Positions 1-11,100 of a DNA stretch of 58,667 bases are shown in pieces. Position 1 is the stretch's first letter. Each line of letters opens with the position of its first letter. The translations under genes and the position numbers were made by a program. The stretch lies in contig MU401680.1 of the NCBI GenBank assembly GCA_022579005.1, positions 1-58,667 on the forward strand, given 5' to 3'. A model generated the notes under the pieces. The model was not told the origin of the DNA, searched no databases, and saw nothing but the letters and a program-made list of their open reading frames with translations. The stretch is from Poronia punctata. Its lineage: Eukaryota; Ascomycota; Sordariomycetes; Xylariales; Xylariaceae.

Positions 1-2790
1 TAATTTATTAGCTTAACTTTAAGTGCTTTTTTATTAAAGCAAGCTTATTTTTTAATACTAAAGTTAATAGCTTAAAGTTAGTTATTATATTTTTATAAAT
101 TTAACTAGCTTTTTTAATAATGTTAAAAAACTTATTATTTTATTTAAAAAAACTTTTTTTTTATAAATAAACTAGTTTAGTTATTTTATTAAAAAAACTT
201 TTTAATATATAATTTTAAAATATAGTTTTAAACTACTAAATAAACTTATTTAAATTTAATATTTTTATAATATACTAAGCTATATTATTATAATATTTTA
301 ATTTAAGCATTTTATAAAAGTTATAATATTTTTTTATAAAATTTTTAAATTTTTTTTTTAATATAGCTTTATAGCTTTACTATATATTTTAAAGCTAAAG
401 CTATTTTAATTAAACAAGCTTTTATTAGTATTATATTTAAGCTTTATTTATTAGCAAAACGCTTACTTAATTAATATAATAATAGTTTTTTAAAAAGTTT
501 ATAATATAAGTTTAAAAATATAAATAAACTTAGCTTTACTAAAAAAAAAATTTAAATAAGTTTTTTTTATTATAAGTTAAAAGTTTATTTAGCTATACTA
601 AGTTAACTTTAGCTAAAGTAATAAATTAAAAAGGCTATTTAAATATATAAGCAAGTTATTTTTTTTATAATTACTAATAAGCTTTTATTATTATTATTAT
701 TATTAAAGCTACTAAAAAGCCTTTATAAAAGTTTTTATAAAGGTTTTTATAATAAAAGTAGTAGCTAATAATTACTAAAATTATTATTAAAGTTATTTAA
801 ATTATTACTACTTAAAGCGTTTAAAAATATTTTTTTTAATTTGCTTATAAAAAAAAGCTAAAAATATATTATAAAATACTACGCTTAAGCTTTTTTTATA
901 ATTTTTTAAGCTTATATAGCTTAAAAAGCTTTTAAAATAAGTTATTTTTAAATATAAGCTTTTAAGCTAAAATATTTAATTAGTAAAGCTTATAAACTAA
1001 AATAGCTAATAAATATGTTAAAAAAATACTTTTTAGCTTATTTATTAATAAATTAATATTTATTAGTTATTTTTAGTTTTAATAAAGTTATTTTTAAATT
1101 TTATTAATTATAGCTTAAATATAAGCTTATAAGTTATTTAATTAAAAAAAGTTTATATAAAGCTATTATTAAAAGTTTTAAATTTATTTATTAGTTTTTT
1201 TAATATAATTATTTAAGTTATTAATAAGCTTATAATAATTGCTTTTTTGCTTTTAAACCTTTTAATAAAGTTTTAACAAAGCTTATTAATAAGTTTAAGC
1301 AATATATTAAAAATTTCAAATAATTAAAATATAAATTTTTTAATTTTTTATAAATAAAGCAATAGTAAAGTATACTTTTTAAGCAAAAATATTACTTTTT
1401 TTAATTTTTTATTAAAAAGATTATAGCTAATTTTTATTAATTAAAAGGCTGTTTTTATAAATTTTTATTATAATATTATAAAAGTTTTAAACTTTACTAT
1501 ACTACTAAAATAATTTAAATTTTTTAATAGTTATAAAAGCTTAAATATTATAAGCTAACTTTTAATAAATATAAATTATATTTTTTATATAATTATAAAT
1601 AATAAAAATAACTTTAAAAAAATATTTAAAAGTAATGTTAAATATAAAAACATTTTTATTTACATTATTTTTAAAAATATTAAAAAAATTTAAAATATTA
1701 TATAATATAAAAGCCTAGCTTATATTAAGCATAAAACTTTTAAATAAAAAAGCTATATTATTTAAAGTTTAAAGTTTAATAAAAAATTATTTTTAAATAA
1801 ACTTTTATTATTAATAAATAAGTTAGCAAAAAAATAAATATATATATTAATAAAAGTAGTTTATTAATTAAAGTACTTTTTTAATAAATAAAAAGCTTAG
1901 TAAAGCAAGTAATGCTAAAAAAGTAGCTATATATAAAAAAAAAGCACGTTAAAAATAAATTTTAATTTATTATTAAATATAATAATAAAAGCTTAAAAAA
2001 AAGTAGTTTAAATATATAAGTTATTAAAACATAATTTAATAACGTAATACTTAATAAAAGATTTTTTAAGTAATAAAAATATTTAATAAAGTTTATTAAT
2101 TAAAGTAGTAGTTTATATAACTAAAAAAAGTAAAAATAATTATAAAAATTATAAATTAAAAAAAATAAAAATAAAAGCAATAAAATCTTTATTACTTATA
2201 AGCTTTTAAAGTTTTAAATTAAAACTAGCGTTATTTTTAAATAAAAATTTATTTAAGCTATTATTAAATAATTTTTTAAATTTTAATTTATTAAAGTTTT
2301 TAAATTTAAAGTTTTTTAAAAAAAAAAAAATTTATTAAAAAACTATATTTAAGTAATTAGTATAGTAACTAAAAGCTAAAAAGCTTAGTTATAAAAGTAG
2401 TTATTGCTAGCAACTAAAATTAAAAAAAAAGGCGTTATTAGCAATAGTTTTAATAAAAAATTTTAAAAATATAAATAATATATAAAATAAAAAACTAAAG
2501 TCTTATAACTTAAACTAAGTAGGTTAAAGTTTTTTTTTATAAAAAATATAAAATTATTTATAATAAAAAGCTTAATATAGCAACTTAAAAATAAAAATAG
2601 CTTTAATTTAATTTAATAATTTTATATAAGCTAAAAAGGTTTATAAAAAAAAAGTCTTTTTTTAAGCTTTAAAAAAATATAAGTTTATTTATTTTTATTT
2701 TTAGCTAGAGATTAACAGTCCTTATTTTTTTTATATAAAAAGAATTTATACCTTATATTTATAAGTACATATAACATAAAACTAACAAGT
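1..2790. repeat. RIP-degraded AT-rich block, source element unidentified
   Basis: The sequence is almost entirely A and T, with stops in all frames and no usable ORF. The few remaining C and G bases sit mostly in AGCT or GCTT contexts, as in the other RIP-degraded elements of this window. I looked for LTR pairs, terminal inverted repeats and retroelement domain remnants and could not assign it. The element probably extends past the left edge. Composition returns to normal over about 2700-2900. Confidence 0.75.
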
Positions 2791-3338
2791 TAATCTTATC
2801 TAACCCCTTTATCTAAGAGGCTATCTTTAATACCTATAGCCTTCTAATTAGCTAGGTCCTATCACCTAAACGTCCTGTATAACATGCTTAGGGATCAAAT
2901 AAAAATTACACCACCTCTTTAGAAGACCGACGCGAACTCGGAGCTATCGGAGCAAGAAGGCAACAAGGGTTAACGTCGACCCCCTTTTCCAAACTCTGCG
3001 TCCTATCACGGCGTTTTACATTACCTTTCATTTGAACTGTTTCTGTTTGCTTGTCGGTAACCAAGATAGTGCTGTAGACTACAATTGAGCAAACCAAAAG
3101 TGTCGCCTTCTAAATAAGCCTATATGTACACTTCGAGATGGTGTTATTGCAGGAACCGCGCACCTCTTACTAACGCGAGCGGTATTTTACCATTCTCTGT
3201 ATATGAGATGGTCCGTCATGGCTATGGATTGCTGAGTCGATGGCCTATCTATTCACCCATAAACGTCTGCTTATAGTTCATAGACAAAAAGAAGAGTAAA
3301 GGAAAAAAAATCATCCCAACAAGAAAAAAGAAATCAAA
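2791..3338. other. Gene-free transition from AT block to gene island
   Basis: Base composition rises to normal. There is a short minus-strand ORF at 2906-3097 (63 aa) with no recognisable features. I see no gene or repeat here. Confidence 0.6.
3324..3329 (-). terminator. Pol III terminator of tRNA-Leu
   Basis: A run of six T on the minus strand begins 10 nt past the tRNA 3' end, as expected for an RNA polymerase III stop. Confidence 0.7.
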
Positions 3339-3439
3339 TGACAAGAGTGGGACTTGAACCCACGCGGATTGCTCCATGAGGAAATTATCTTGCTAAGGTG
3401 ACCTTAACCTCACGCCATAACCAACTCGGCCATCTTGCC
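3339..3439 (-). tRNA. tRNA-Leu(AAG) with a 19-nt intron
   Basis: The minus strand folds into a full cloverleaf of 101 nt. The acceptor GGCAAGA pairs with TCTTGTC (one G-U pair), followed by discriminator A. The anticodon stem TGAGG/CCTCA encloses anticodon AAG at 3403-3405. A 19-nt intron at 3383-3401 lies one base 3' of the anticodon, the canonical position. A variable arm with a GGA/TCC stem marks a class II tRNA, and the T arm is GTGGG-TTCAAGT-CCCAC. Anticodon plus long variable arm give leucine. Confidence 0.95.
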
Positions 3440-3826
3440 TTTTTTTGGTGTTATGACTCGTAGCTTGTTAGTTCATTTGATAGAGTGAGTAGGCAGTGGT
3501 AGATGAGTAGATTGATTTACGTGGGTGTGTATAGAGTGGAAGGTGAGGAATAGACCGAAAATTCGCTGGTTTTTATGCGACTGGGTTTTATGGTGAGATT
3601 GAATATGATGATATGTTGGCGAGTGTGGTGATTTGAACTTGGTGAACAGCAGATATTGGTCGTGTTATGTTGTTGTATATGTGTGACGTTTTAAGTGTGT
3701 CTCTAATCCGCTGCTTCTGACCCGTAGAATATCCGAAAAGAAGAAGAGGTCCTAAGGGAGGTATCTTACTATATATACATCTCTAGTAAAAGGCACAAAA
3801 AGAAAAAAAAAGATAAAACAAGGTAG
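3440..3826. other. Spacer between two tRNA genes
   Basis: There is no coding signal; the sequence is T/G-rich upstream of the tRNA-Leu gene. I see nothing beyond tRNA flanking DNA. Confidence 0.5.
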
Positions 3827-3831
3827 AAAAA
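3827..3831 (-). terminator. Pol III terminator of tRNA-Gly
   Basis: Five T on the minus strand start 4 nt past the tRNA 3' end. A longer backup run of nine lies at 3803-3811. Confidence 0.7.
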
Positions 3832-3834
3832 GAA

Positions 3835-3905
3835 TGCATCAGCCGTGAATCGAACACGGGGCCCATCGATGGCAACGATGGATTTTACCACTAAACCACT
3901 GATGC
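3835..3905 (-). tRNA. tRNA-Gly(GCC)
   Basis: The minus strand gives a 71-nt cloverleaf. Acceptor GCATCAG pairs with CTGATGC, discriminator A. The anticodon stem CATCG/CGATG carries loop TTGCCAT with anticodon GCC. The T arm contains GTTCGATTC, the B box. There is no intron, as is usual for this tRNA. Confidence 0.95.
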
Positions 3906-4917
3906 TAGAGATCTCATGATGTGATATAGAAATGTAATGGGAAAGGGTCCAAATAGAAAATGTCGCATCGGTATATTGCAAGGTGGCAGCTTTAGTTTGC
4001 GGGCGAAGGTCTGTTCCGTCTTGCCTGATTTAGCAGGTCGAAGATACATATTGTCTATGCAGATGCTTAGGGCTTAGCACATAGCCATTGGAACTAACCT
4101 AGGTATCTGGAATAAGTCCCGATGGGGCGCTACGTGTAAGTGTTTAGAGTTATGTGGTGTAAAGTAGAGCAGTTGTAGAAATTGGCGGATGGCATTAGTG
4201 GGATCGATAATCGAGAGAGGGTGCTTGTGGTCGAGATGTGACCTAACCTTGGTGTCGCTACACTGGCACTTGATCAGGCATTTTGTAGGTTGGGGTTGGG
4301 GAATGGCATAGTTTGTTAGGCATCGATAGGAAGGTGTACCTGATGATTTTCACAGAAAAACAGCGTGGGCTTTGGGCCATCACCACAGACCGCGCGCGCG
4401 CACGAGACTGGATGGTTTGAAGCGTCTATTCAACCAATCAATGTAAAGTGCTCACACATATTACGGACGCTGTCTGTGTGCTTCAGTCTGGTCAAGCATG
4501 TGAATGGGGAGCCGTCGCTGCTCCAAAAGGTACCTATATCCCGGAATAAAAAAACCGAGGATAATGCAGAATGTGCCATTCGTTCCACCGATCTAATTCG
4601 GTTCAGAGTTCGGACAGTTACGGCATACTTCTGTCGTGCCATCCACTACGGGCGGATGCCGTGTATATTGTTGGCTTCCCCATGGGGAACGGAAGTATGC
4701 ATGGTGCCGCGCAGCCTGCCTCCGGTTAGATAGGGTAGTATTGCGACCTGGCTCCGGAATCAAATACTTGCGGACCAATAAGAACCGGACATGCATGTAT
4801 AGACGGTTGTCCATTAATAAATGTTTGCCCAACTCCTTGCTTTGACCGAACGTACGTTGATTGATCGCGTATCGTGAAACATCCATCAGCTCTGAGTTTA
4901 GGTCTGAGGGTGCCAAG
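3906..4917. other. Intergenic region upstream of the GH30 gene
   Basis: Overlapping short ORFs on both strands (for example 4365-4733 plus and 4430-4642 minus) show no family resemblance. The stretch presumably holds the promoter of the galactanase gene; no clear TATA box is visible near its start. Confidence 0.5.
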
Positions 4918-6369
4918 ATGCAAAAAACCATGCGTGGCGTCCTGTCGCTGGTCGCGGCTCTGGCGATCACTGGCCCGGTAACGGCCGACACTACCAGCAC
5001 TATCGATCCTTCGTCGGATAGGGGTACCTGGGAAGGCTGGGGGACATCTCTTGCTTGGTGGGCAAAGGCCTTTGGCTCGAGGGATGACTTGGCCGATATC
5101 TTCTTCACTCTCAAGTCGACTGAATACAGCGGCAAGAACCTCCCCGGTCTTGGCTTCAACATTGCACGTCACAATGCGGGCGCGAGCAGCTATAACACGT
5201 ACGATGGCACGAAGATGGTTGTCTCTCCCAATATCAAGAAATCTCGCCAGGTAGACGGGCACTGGCTGGATTGGGGCAGCACGGACCCGTCATCTAGCAG
5301 TTGGGATTGGTCCGTCGACGCCAACCAGCGTGCTATGCTGCAAAAGGCGCGGGACAGAGGTGCCAACCACCTCGAGTTGTTCTCCAACTCTCCCATGTGG
5401 TGGATGTGCAAGAACAAGAACCCGTCAGGTGCCAGTGACGGGGGCGAGAATATCCAGTCATGGAACTTGGGCGATCACGCGCTGTACATGGCCACCATTG
5501 CAGAATACGCCAAAAACAACTGGGATATCAACTTCGAGTCGGTCGAGCCCTTTAACGAGCCCATCGCCGATTGGTGGAAGGCCGATGGAACGCAAGAGGG
5601 CAGCCATGTCAGTGTTGCTACTCAAGCTACCATTATCAACAACTTGCGTACAGAGCTGGATAACAGGGGCTTGACGTCTACCATCATCTCCGCCTCGGAC
5701 GAGTCTCTCTATGACCAGGCCGTTTCCACATTCCGCGGCTTGGGTGACACGGCGCTCGGCAAGGTCAAGCGTATCAATGTCCACGGATACCAGTACGGCG
5801 GCGGCAGCAGGGACGGCCTGTACGGCGACGTGTCGGGCAAGGGCAAGAAACTGTGGAACAGCGAGTACGGCGAAGGGGATGGGACAGGCGAGGAGCTCGT
5901 CAGTAACCTCTTGCTCGACTTTCGCTGGTTGCGCCCGACTGCCTGGGTGTACTGGCAAGTCATCGACGGCAGCGGCTGGGGTCTTATCCAGGGAGACAAC
6001 GACGCCGGCTCACTATCCACGGTGAACGACAAGTATTACGTCTTGGCCCAGTTCACCCGCCATATCCGGGAGGGCATGACCATCTTGGATGGCGGAGGCG
6101 GTAACGTGGTCGCTGCCTATGATGCCGAGAACAAGAAGTTGATTATCGTCGCTGTTAACTGGGACAGTGCCCAGACAATCAGCTTTGATCTGTCGGGCTT
6201 TTCCCAGCCGTCTGAAGATGGTGCCAAAGTTACGCGCTGGGTCACTCAGATCGGTTCTGGAGATAAGTATGTTGAGTATTCGGACGTCACTGTGAGTGGG
6301 AAAACGGTCTCGGCAAGGTTCGAGTCCAAGGCGGTGCAGACTTTTGAGATTCCTTCTGTTGTACTATAA
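4918..6369 (+). CDS. Secreted endo-beta-1,6-galactanase, GH30 family
   Basis: A single-exon gene for 483 aa. Residues 1-23 form a signal peptide (hydrophobic core followed by TADTT), so the enzyme is secreted. The rest matches fungal GH30 endo-beta-1,6-galactanases (Trichoderma type) over its whole length, including WEGWGTSLAWWA at 39-50, LFSNSPMWWMC at 154-164, NVHGYQ at 287-292 and the C-terminal beta domain. The likely acid/base is Glu214 in FNEP; the likely nucleophile is Glu316 in WNSEYG. The enzyme would cut beta-1,6-linked galactan side chains of arabinogalactan proteins in plant cell walls. The frame is open upstream to 4861, but the first ATG is at 4918 and directly precedes the signal peptide; a second ATG is at 4930. 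There are no introns and no disrupted motifs. It sits about 2 kb inside the island from the left AT block. Confidence 0.93.
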   Translation: MQKTMRGVLSLVAALAITGPVTADTTSTIDPSSDRGTWEGWGTSLAWWAKAFGSRDDLADIFFTLKSTEYSGKNLPGLGFNIARHNAGASSYNTYDGTKMVVSPNIKKSRQVDGHWLDWGSTDPSSSSWDWSVDANQRAMLQKARDRGANHLELFSNSPMWWMCKNKNPSGASDGGENIQSWNLGDHALYMATIAEYAKNNWDINFESVEPFNEPIADWWKADGTQEGSHVSVATQATIINNLRTELDNRGLTSTIISASDESLYDQAVSTFRGLGDTALGKVKRINVHGYQYGGGSRDGLYGDVSGKGKKLWNSEYGEGDGTGEELVSNLLLDFRWLRPTAWVYWQVIDGSGWGLIQGDNDAGSLSTVNDKYYVLAQFTRHIREGMTILDGGGGNVVAAYDAENKKLIIVAVNWDSAQTISFDLSGFSQPSEDGAKVTRWVTQIGSGDKYVEYSDVTVSGKTVSARFESKAVQTFEIPSVVL

Positions 6370-7072
6370 AGACACGTGAAGGATATGACAGATACGGTAC
6401 CTAGGTGGATTCGAGGCTTGACGAGGAATTGATCGATATAAACGCGAATCATAATGATGGAAATGGAAATAATATCGTATGAAGTTCGAGTGGTGTTGAT
6501 TCATACCGTAGTGTCATTGGCGAGTCGATTTAATAGCATCAGCATGAAATTGTCTACCGTCCACAGTGTCGAGAAAGGGGAGGGAATTGCCGTGATGATT
6601 ATGTCTTATTTGACTTATCTTGCTAAGCCAGGCTTGTCTCTTTGCCCACCTACATGTACCGGCTTACTTGTCGTCACTTACCTTCAATAAAGAATAGGGT
6701 TTCACGCGATTTGGTCTGTTGATGTTGAAGCTGCTGACATCACATAATATGACGGTTCTGATTCTGGCAGTAGATGTGGCGTAAATGACTGTAAGCCACA
6801 CTACCTAAAGGCCCCTGTGTCTGTGGCGGCAGGAGGCCGATCATCTTAAAACTGTTGGTTTACGGGTAATATATGTGTATGCCTATGATATTGGTCAGCT
6901 TTAATTCCTGTTCTGTAGACTACGAGAAAGTTCTGTGCACATATGAAGGACACATATAACTATCAAGATATCGGCATAAAGTGACTACAGCTTATTGACT
7001 TAGATACTACATACTGATATAATATATCCCATCGCCTTCCACTGTTCAGTAACCCCCCAGCATCTCTTCACC
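6370..7072. other. Intergenic region, GH30 to SDR
   Basis: Composition is ordinary, with one unconvincing ORF (6454-6690). It presumably contains the galactanase 3' end and the SDR promoter. I recognise nothing else. Confidence 0.5.
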
Positions 7073-8152
7073 ATGGTTGACAAATTGACAGTCGTTGCCA
7101 ACAACGCCGACTTTGCCAGCCAACATGTCAAAGGTCGCGTCGCCGTGTTTATGGGCGCCACCGCAGGCATCGGCGAAAACACTCTCCAACGATTAATTAC
7201 CATGCTTGATGCCTCAACATTTTATATCCTAGGTCGTAACCCTACAGCTTTTGCAAGTAAACTTGAAGAGTTGAAGAAGTTGGCTGCTCCTCGCGACAAC
7301 AAGGTCGTCTTCATCCAGACTCAGGTTGCTCTCATCAGTGATGTCGATAAAGCCTGCGAGCAAATCATTGCGGTTGAGAAAAAGGTTGATTATTTATGTT
7401 TGAGTGCTGGTGGGGTGCCTTTTGGTGGTGCTATTTGTATGTTCTTTTTTCTTTCTTTCTTTCTTTTTAGATTCCGGGGATATCTTGCATTCTCTTGTCT
7501 TGTCTTGTCTACGTTGCCTAACATTGAATACCATCTAGATACAGAGGAGGGCCTCGAGACATGTTTCGCTGTCTCGTATTACTCGCGTTTACGGATGGTG
7601 CAAAACCTACTACCCCTCCTCCGTCAATCTTCCCAGCCCCGCGTCCTCTCTATCCTAAACGGGACGCAGGAAAAGTCGGTAAACGAAGAGGATCTCGGTC
7701 TGGAGAAGAATTGGTCCATCACAGGTGTTGTGAACCATACGACCACGTTCACTAGTTTAGCTTTTGATTTGTTGGCGAAAAATGATAACGACGGCAAGAT
7801 TGTGTTTTTACACGATTCTCCTGGACTGGTCTATACGAATAGTGTTGGTAAGAGCCGGCCGTCGAGAGATGATGGCTTGATTTATTGGGCAATTGTTTCT
7901 GTCGGGCAAGTGGTTTTCAATCGGCTCATCTATTACTTCGGTACGACTGTGAGCGAGTCTGGGGAGAGACACGCCTACCTTCTCACCAGTCAAGACTACA
8001 AACCTGGTTCTTGGCAGGTCGATCAACGTGGAAAGGCTCAGCCGCCTAACAAGATGCTTCGGGGATATCAGGCAAAGGGGTTGGCGGACGTGGTTTGGGA
8101 TCATACTCTTCGTGTCTGGGATAAGGCGTTGGCTTCGACTCGTCAGGTTTGA
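7073..8152 (+). CDS. SDR-fold NAD(P)-binding protein, atypical
   Basis: Two exons, 7073-7436 and 7539-8152, give 325 aa. The intron (7437-7538, 102 nt) has GTATGT, a CTAAC branch site and CTAG acceptor; it is a multiple of three without stops, so the frame reads through it, but splicing restores the family-like AIYTEEGLET. The start is in a good context (TTCACCATGG). Residues 23-115 form a Rossmann fold with a variant glycine motif GATAGIG (28-34) and LCLSAGG (108-114). YYSRLRM at 135-141 is typical of a fungal SDR subgroup often found in secondary-metabolite clusters. I see no canonical YxxxK catalytic pair in the expected region (about 160-200), so activity is uncertain. Substrate unknown. 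It might work with the UbiA/P450 pair 5 kb away, but that is inference. Confidence 0.82.
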   Translation: MVDKLTVVANNADFASQHVKGRVAVFMGATAGIGENTLQRLITMLDASTFYILGRNPTAFASKLEELKKLAAPRDNKVVFIQTQVALISDVDKACEQIIAVEKKVDYLCLSAGGVPFGGAICMFFFLSFFLFRFRGYLAFSCLVLSTLPNIEYHLDTEEGLETCFAVSYYSRLRMVQNLLPLLRQSSQPRVLSILNGTQEKSVNEEDLGLEKNWSITGVVNHTTTFTSLAFDLLAKNDNDGKIVFLHDSPGLVYTNSVGKSRPSRDDGLIYWAIVSVGQVVFNRLIYYFGTTVSESGERHAYLLTSQDYKPGSWQVDQRGKAQPPNKMLRGYQAKGLADVVWDHTLRVWDKALASTRQV

Positions 8153-11100
8153 TGACCTTTATCGTGTCTATGACACAGAGTTAGATATTTTCTAATGTCG
8201 TAGGTAGTTGGTGATGGTGCCTAAGCTAGTGATAGTCCCGCGTCTCTATCGACTCTGTTTCTCCTTTTGCAGTTGTACACTACGACTTGCTCGCATAGTA
8301 TGTGTAATTCTGTATAATATCCAGCCCGCCTTAACCTAGGGGATTACATACGCCTGTCTACCTAGTACGTAGTTTCGAGGATACTTGTCCGATTACATAA
8401 CCTGTATCATTCCGACCTCTGCCATATACTCGTATATACATCAAGCATGGATTTGCAGGTCTTACCTATGCTACATGTAGTAATGTTGTTCAAACCGTCC
8501 GCTTCGCGACCCGAGTATATGCACGAGGTGGGGTCTCGGACAATTCGGCGTTTGCTCCTCCAAAAGTTCCTCTTGACATAGCATCCTGTTTTCAAAGTAA
8601 AGCCCTGCATAAGTACTTACCTGAGACTTTTTGCAAGTTAGAAACTAGCAAGACGAGCAGAGTGCCGCAAACATTCCGGAACCCCTGAATCACACGCTAC
8701 TTTCAATAATTTCCCCTGTCAGCATCTACACGAACATCTCACCACTCTTTCAGTTTAGTTATATCTCGTTCATGCAGTTGGTATTCTATCCCATATGCAC
8801 ATGTCACCGTTTCCGGCATCTTGATAACGGAGCGGTGACAGACGATGCTGCTCATTATGCTATCTGTACCTACACACAAAGATCAGTCATGACTTGATAT
8901 GCTGTACCTCTCGCAGATAGAACATCGCCTGGAGAAGGGCAAACTACAGAGCCGTCCTTTCTATCTCCGGACTGCCTTCCCGACTTGCTGGTAACGTAAG
9001 GTATAGGGATCTTCAAGTGTTGCTTAACGGCCACAGAAACTTGTAGATACCCCAGGTGAAAGACAAGCCAAGAGTTGCCTCCTTGGACCGTAAATGAAAA
9101 TATCACTATCTACCTTATACACTGATCTTTCCTCTCACTGGTACCTTTATCTGTAGCCTGAAATATAGGGGGCTGTGTAGCTTTTCCATCTTCCCTTTTC
9201 AGTTCTTGGTTAATGTAAATGGCTGCAGCGGCTGTCCCTTGCATATCTCAGCTGGTATTATCTAACCCCGTTCCTTTGATCCTTCATTTCTCCCGGTTCC
9301 GCCCGGTTGCTGTGCAAAAGACCTGAGCCTCCCTGGCCGAGACAAGCTGTTGGGCCGACGCTTGTTTGAAGAATACCTACATGCTAGTTTCTAACCGGCT
9401 ATATCTACCCATAAGCTATGGCAAGGTAGTATATTTCGTACCTATAGAACGTGGATTTGGCAAGACTTATTTGGACTTTATTTCTTGACGACTGAAGACT
9501 GAAAGAGAGGAGATGCCTGGCAACTGAAGCTGAAGTGCGACACTAGCCCCTGAGTCAGCTGAACTATATTCATAGAGCACGGTTATTACTCTATGCAAGT
9601 GAGCGCATACTGACTAAGATCTAAGATCTTATTCTGCATATTACGTAATAAACTGTGTCAACGCTGACTACTCGTTCTGTGACCGTCTGCCTGTTTGCAC
9701 ATATAGTGCAGGCCATTTTCCCATGCTGGCCGTGTTGTTAGCCCGGGATAGGAACTTATCCAGATTTAAGATTAGGAGAAAAGTGTCTGGTTAAGAAGGT
9801 CATCAGCACCACGATATACACTCAGACGCATCTAATCTGACCGTTACCTACCCATTATGCTTCGTATCTGGAGCATCTGTAACTCCTAATTAAAGAAGTG
9901 CGTCAGGATACCCCTAGGGTTCACACTTTCTCTTTATATACCGTAGTAGACAGACAAACTAGCACGTACGACCATAGGATGTAGAGAACGCGGGGTCCCG
10001 TCCGCTCCCCCATAGCTAAGCTACATACCGCCAGATCAGTAGTTGGGTCGGTGACGACCAGCGAATCCCTGGTGTTGTACGTTTTCTTTTTCGTCTTCTC
10101 AGTGTCCTTGCCTGTTCCTACAATACACGCCCACTTTGTACCCCGGAAAGCAATCTTCATTAGGTAGATGCCATATGATTCACTAGAGTGAGCAATGTAT
10201 AGTCATCTTTTCCGGACCACACCCCCTTGTTTCACTTGGTCCGTGGTTATAGTTCGAGCAGAGCCCAGGTATCACTGCAAGTAGTCTACCGATGCTACGG
10301 AAACAGCCCACCTAGGAGGAAGAATCGTCATGGCAAGTCGACGGCGATACAAGTGGAGTAAGGTGTAAAGCGACTCCAAAGTCAACATCAACCGGTTATA
10401 ACTTTTTATACCGCTAAAAACGTCCGGGGTTGGTACGAGCAATACGATTTCGGCGTCATTGCGGTTCTCGCTCTGTTAATCCCAGGTCTTCATTTGGATG
10501 AGAGAGGAGAAAGCAATCTATTCAGGTTCTGATAGCCGGGGTCACGGGTGACGCGGCTTTGAAAGAAAAGGAAAATCGTGTATATCAGAGAATGTGAAAA
10601 GGGATTTGAATTGACAGATGAAGTAAGGCTCACAATGAATAATGTGTGACAGTCATCAATATCATCCAGGTAAGTAATCTTGTTCTGTTTATGGATTTTC
10701 ATCAGGTTAGTGCAGTATGTTGTTAGGTCTATATAGTTTCATTATCATCCACCTATTTCGGTAAAGAGAAATATCACGGCATATGTCCAACCACCGATCT
10801 CTTAAACCCAGAATTCTAGCGTGTATCGAGCTGACCGATTAAGCTCATCTGTATTTCCTTATTCTTATTCTGCCTGGGCAGTCTAATTCTTTAGTAGTTA
10901 GTATAGGTAGCTTCCTTTACCGTATCTTGACAGTAACAACTTCTCTTTTCAACACTCGGTTGTGGAGATGTTGAGACGGACTATTTTATCCCGGTCCGCA
11001 CCGCATGGCATGGCTAGATCCATGAAATTATGGATGAGTAATCCCGGGTGGGAAGGCTAGCTGGAATCCTAGCCATGTGTTCTGTTAAAAGTATTTCCGA

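Noticed and set aside
2690..2720. Sequence resembling the Copia LTR end (TTTTTAGCTAGA)
   Set aside because: The preceding 100 bp do not match the LTR, so the resemblance is too short.
4593..5162. Minus-strand ORF of 189 codons, and others opposite the GH30 gene
   Set aside because: Antisense to conserved galactanase sequence, with no recognisable domain.
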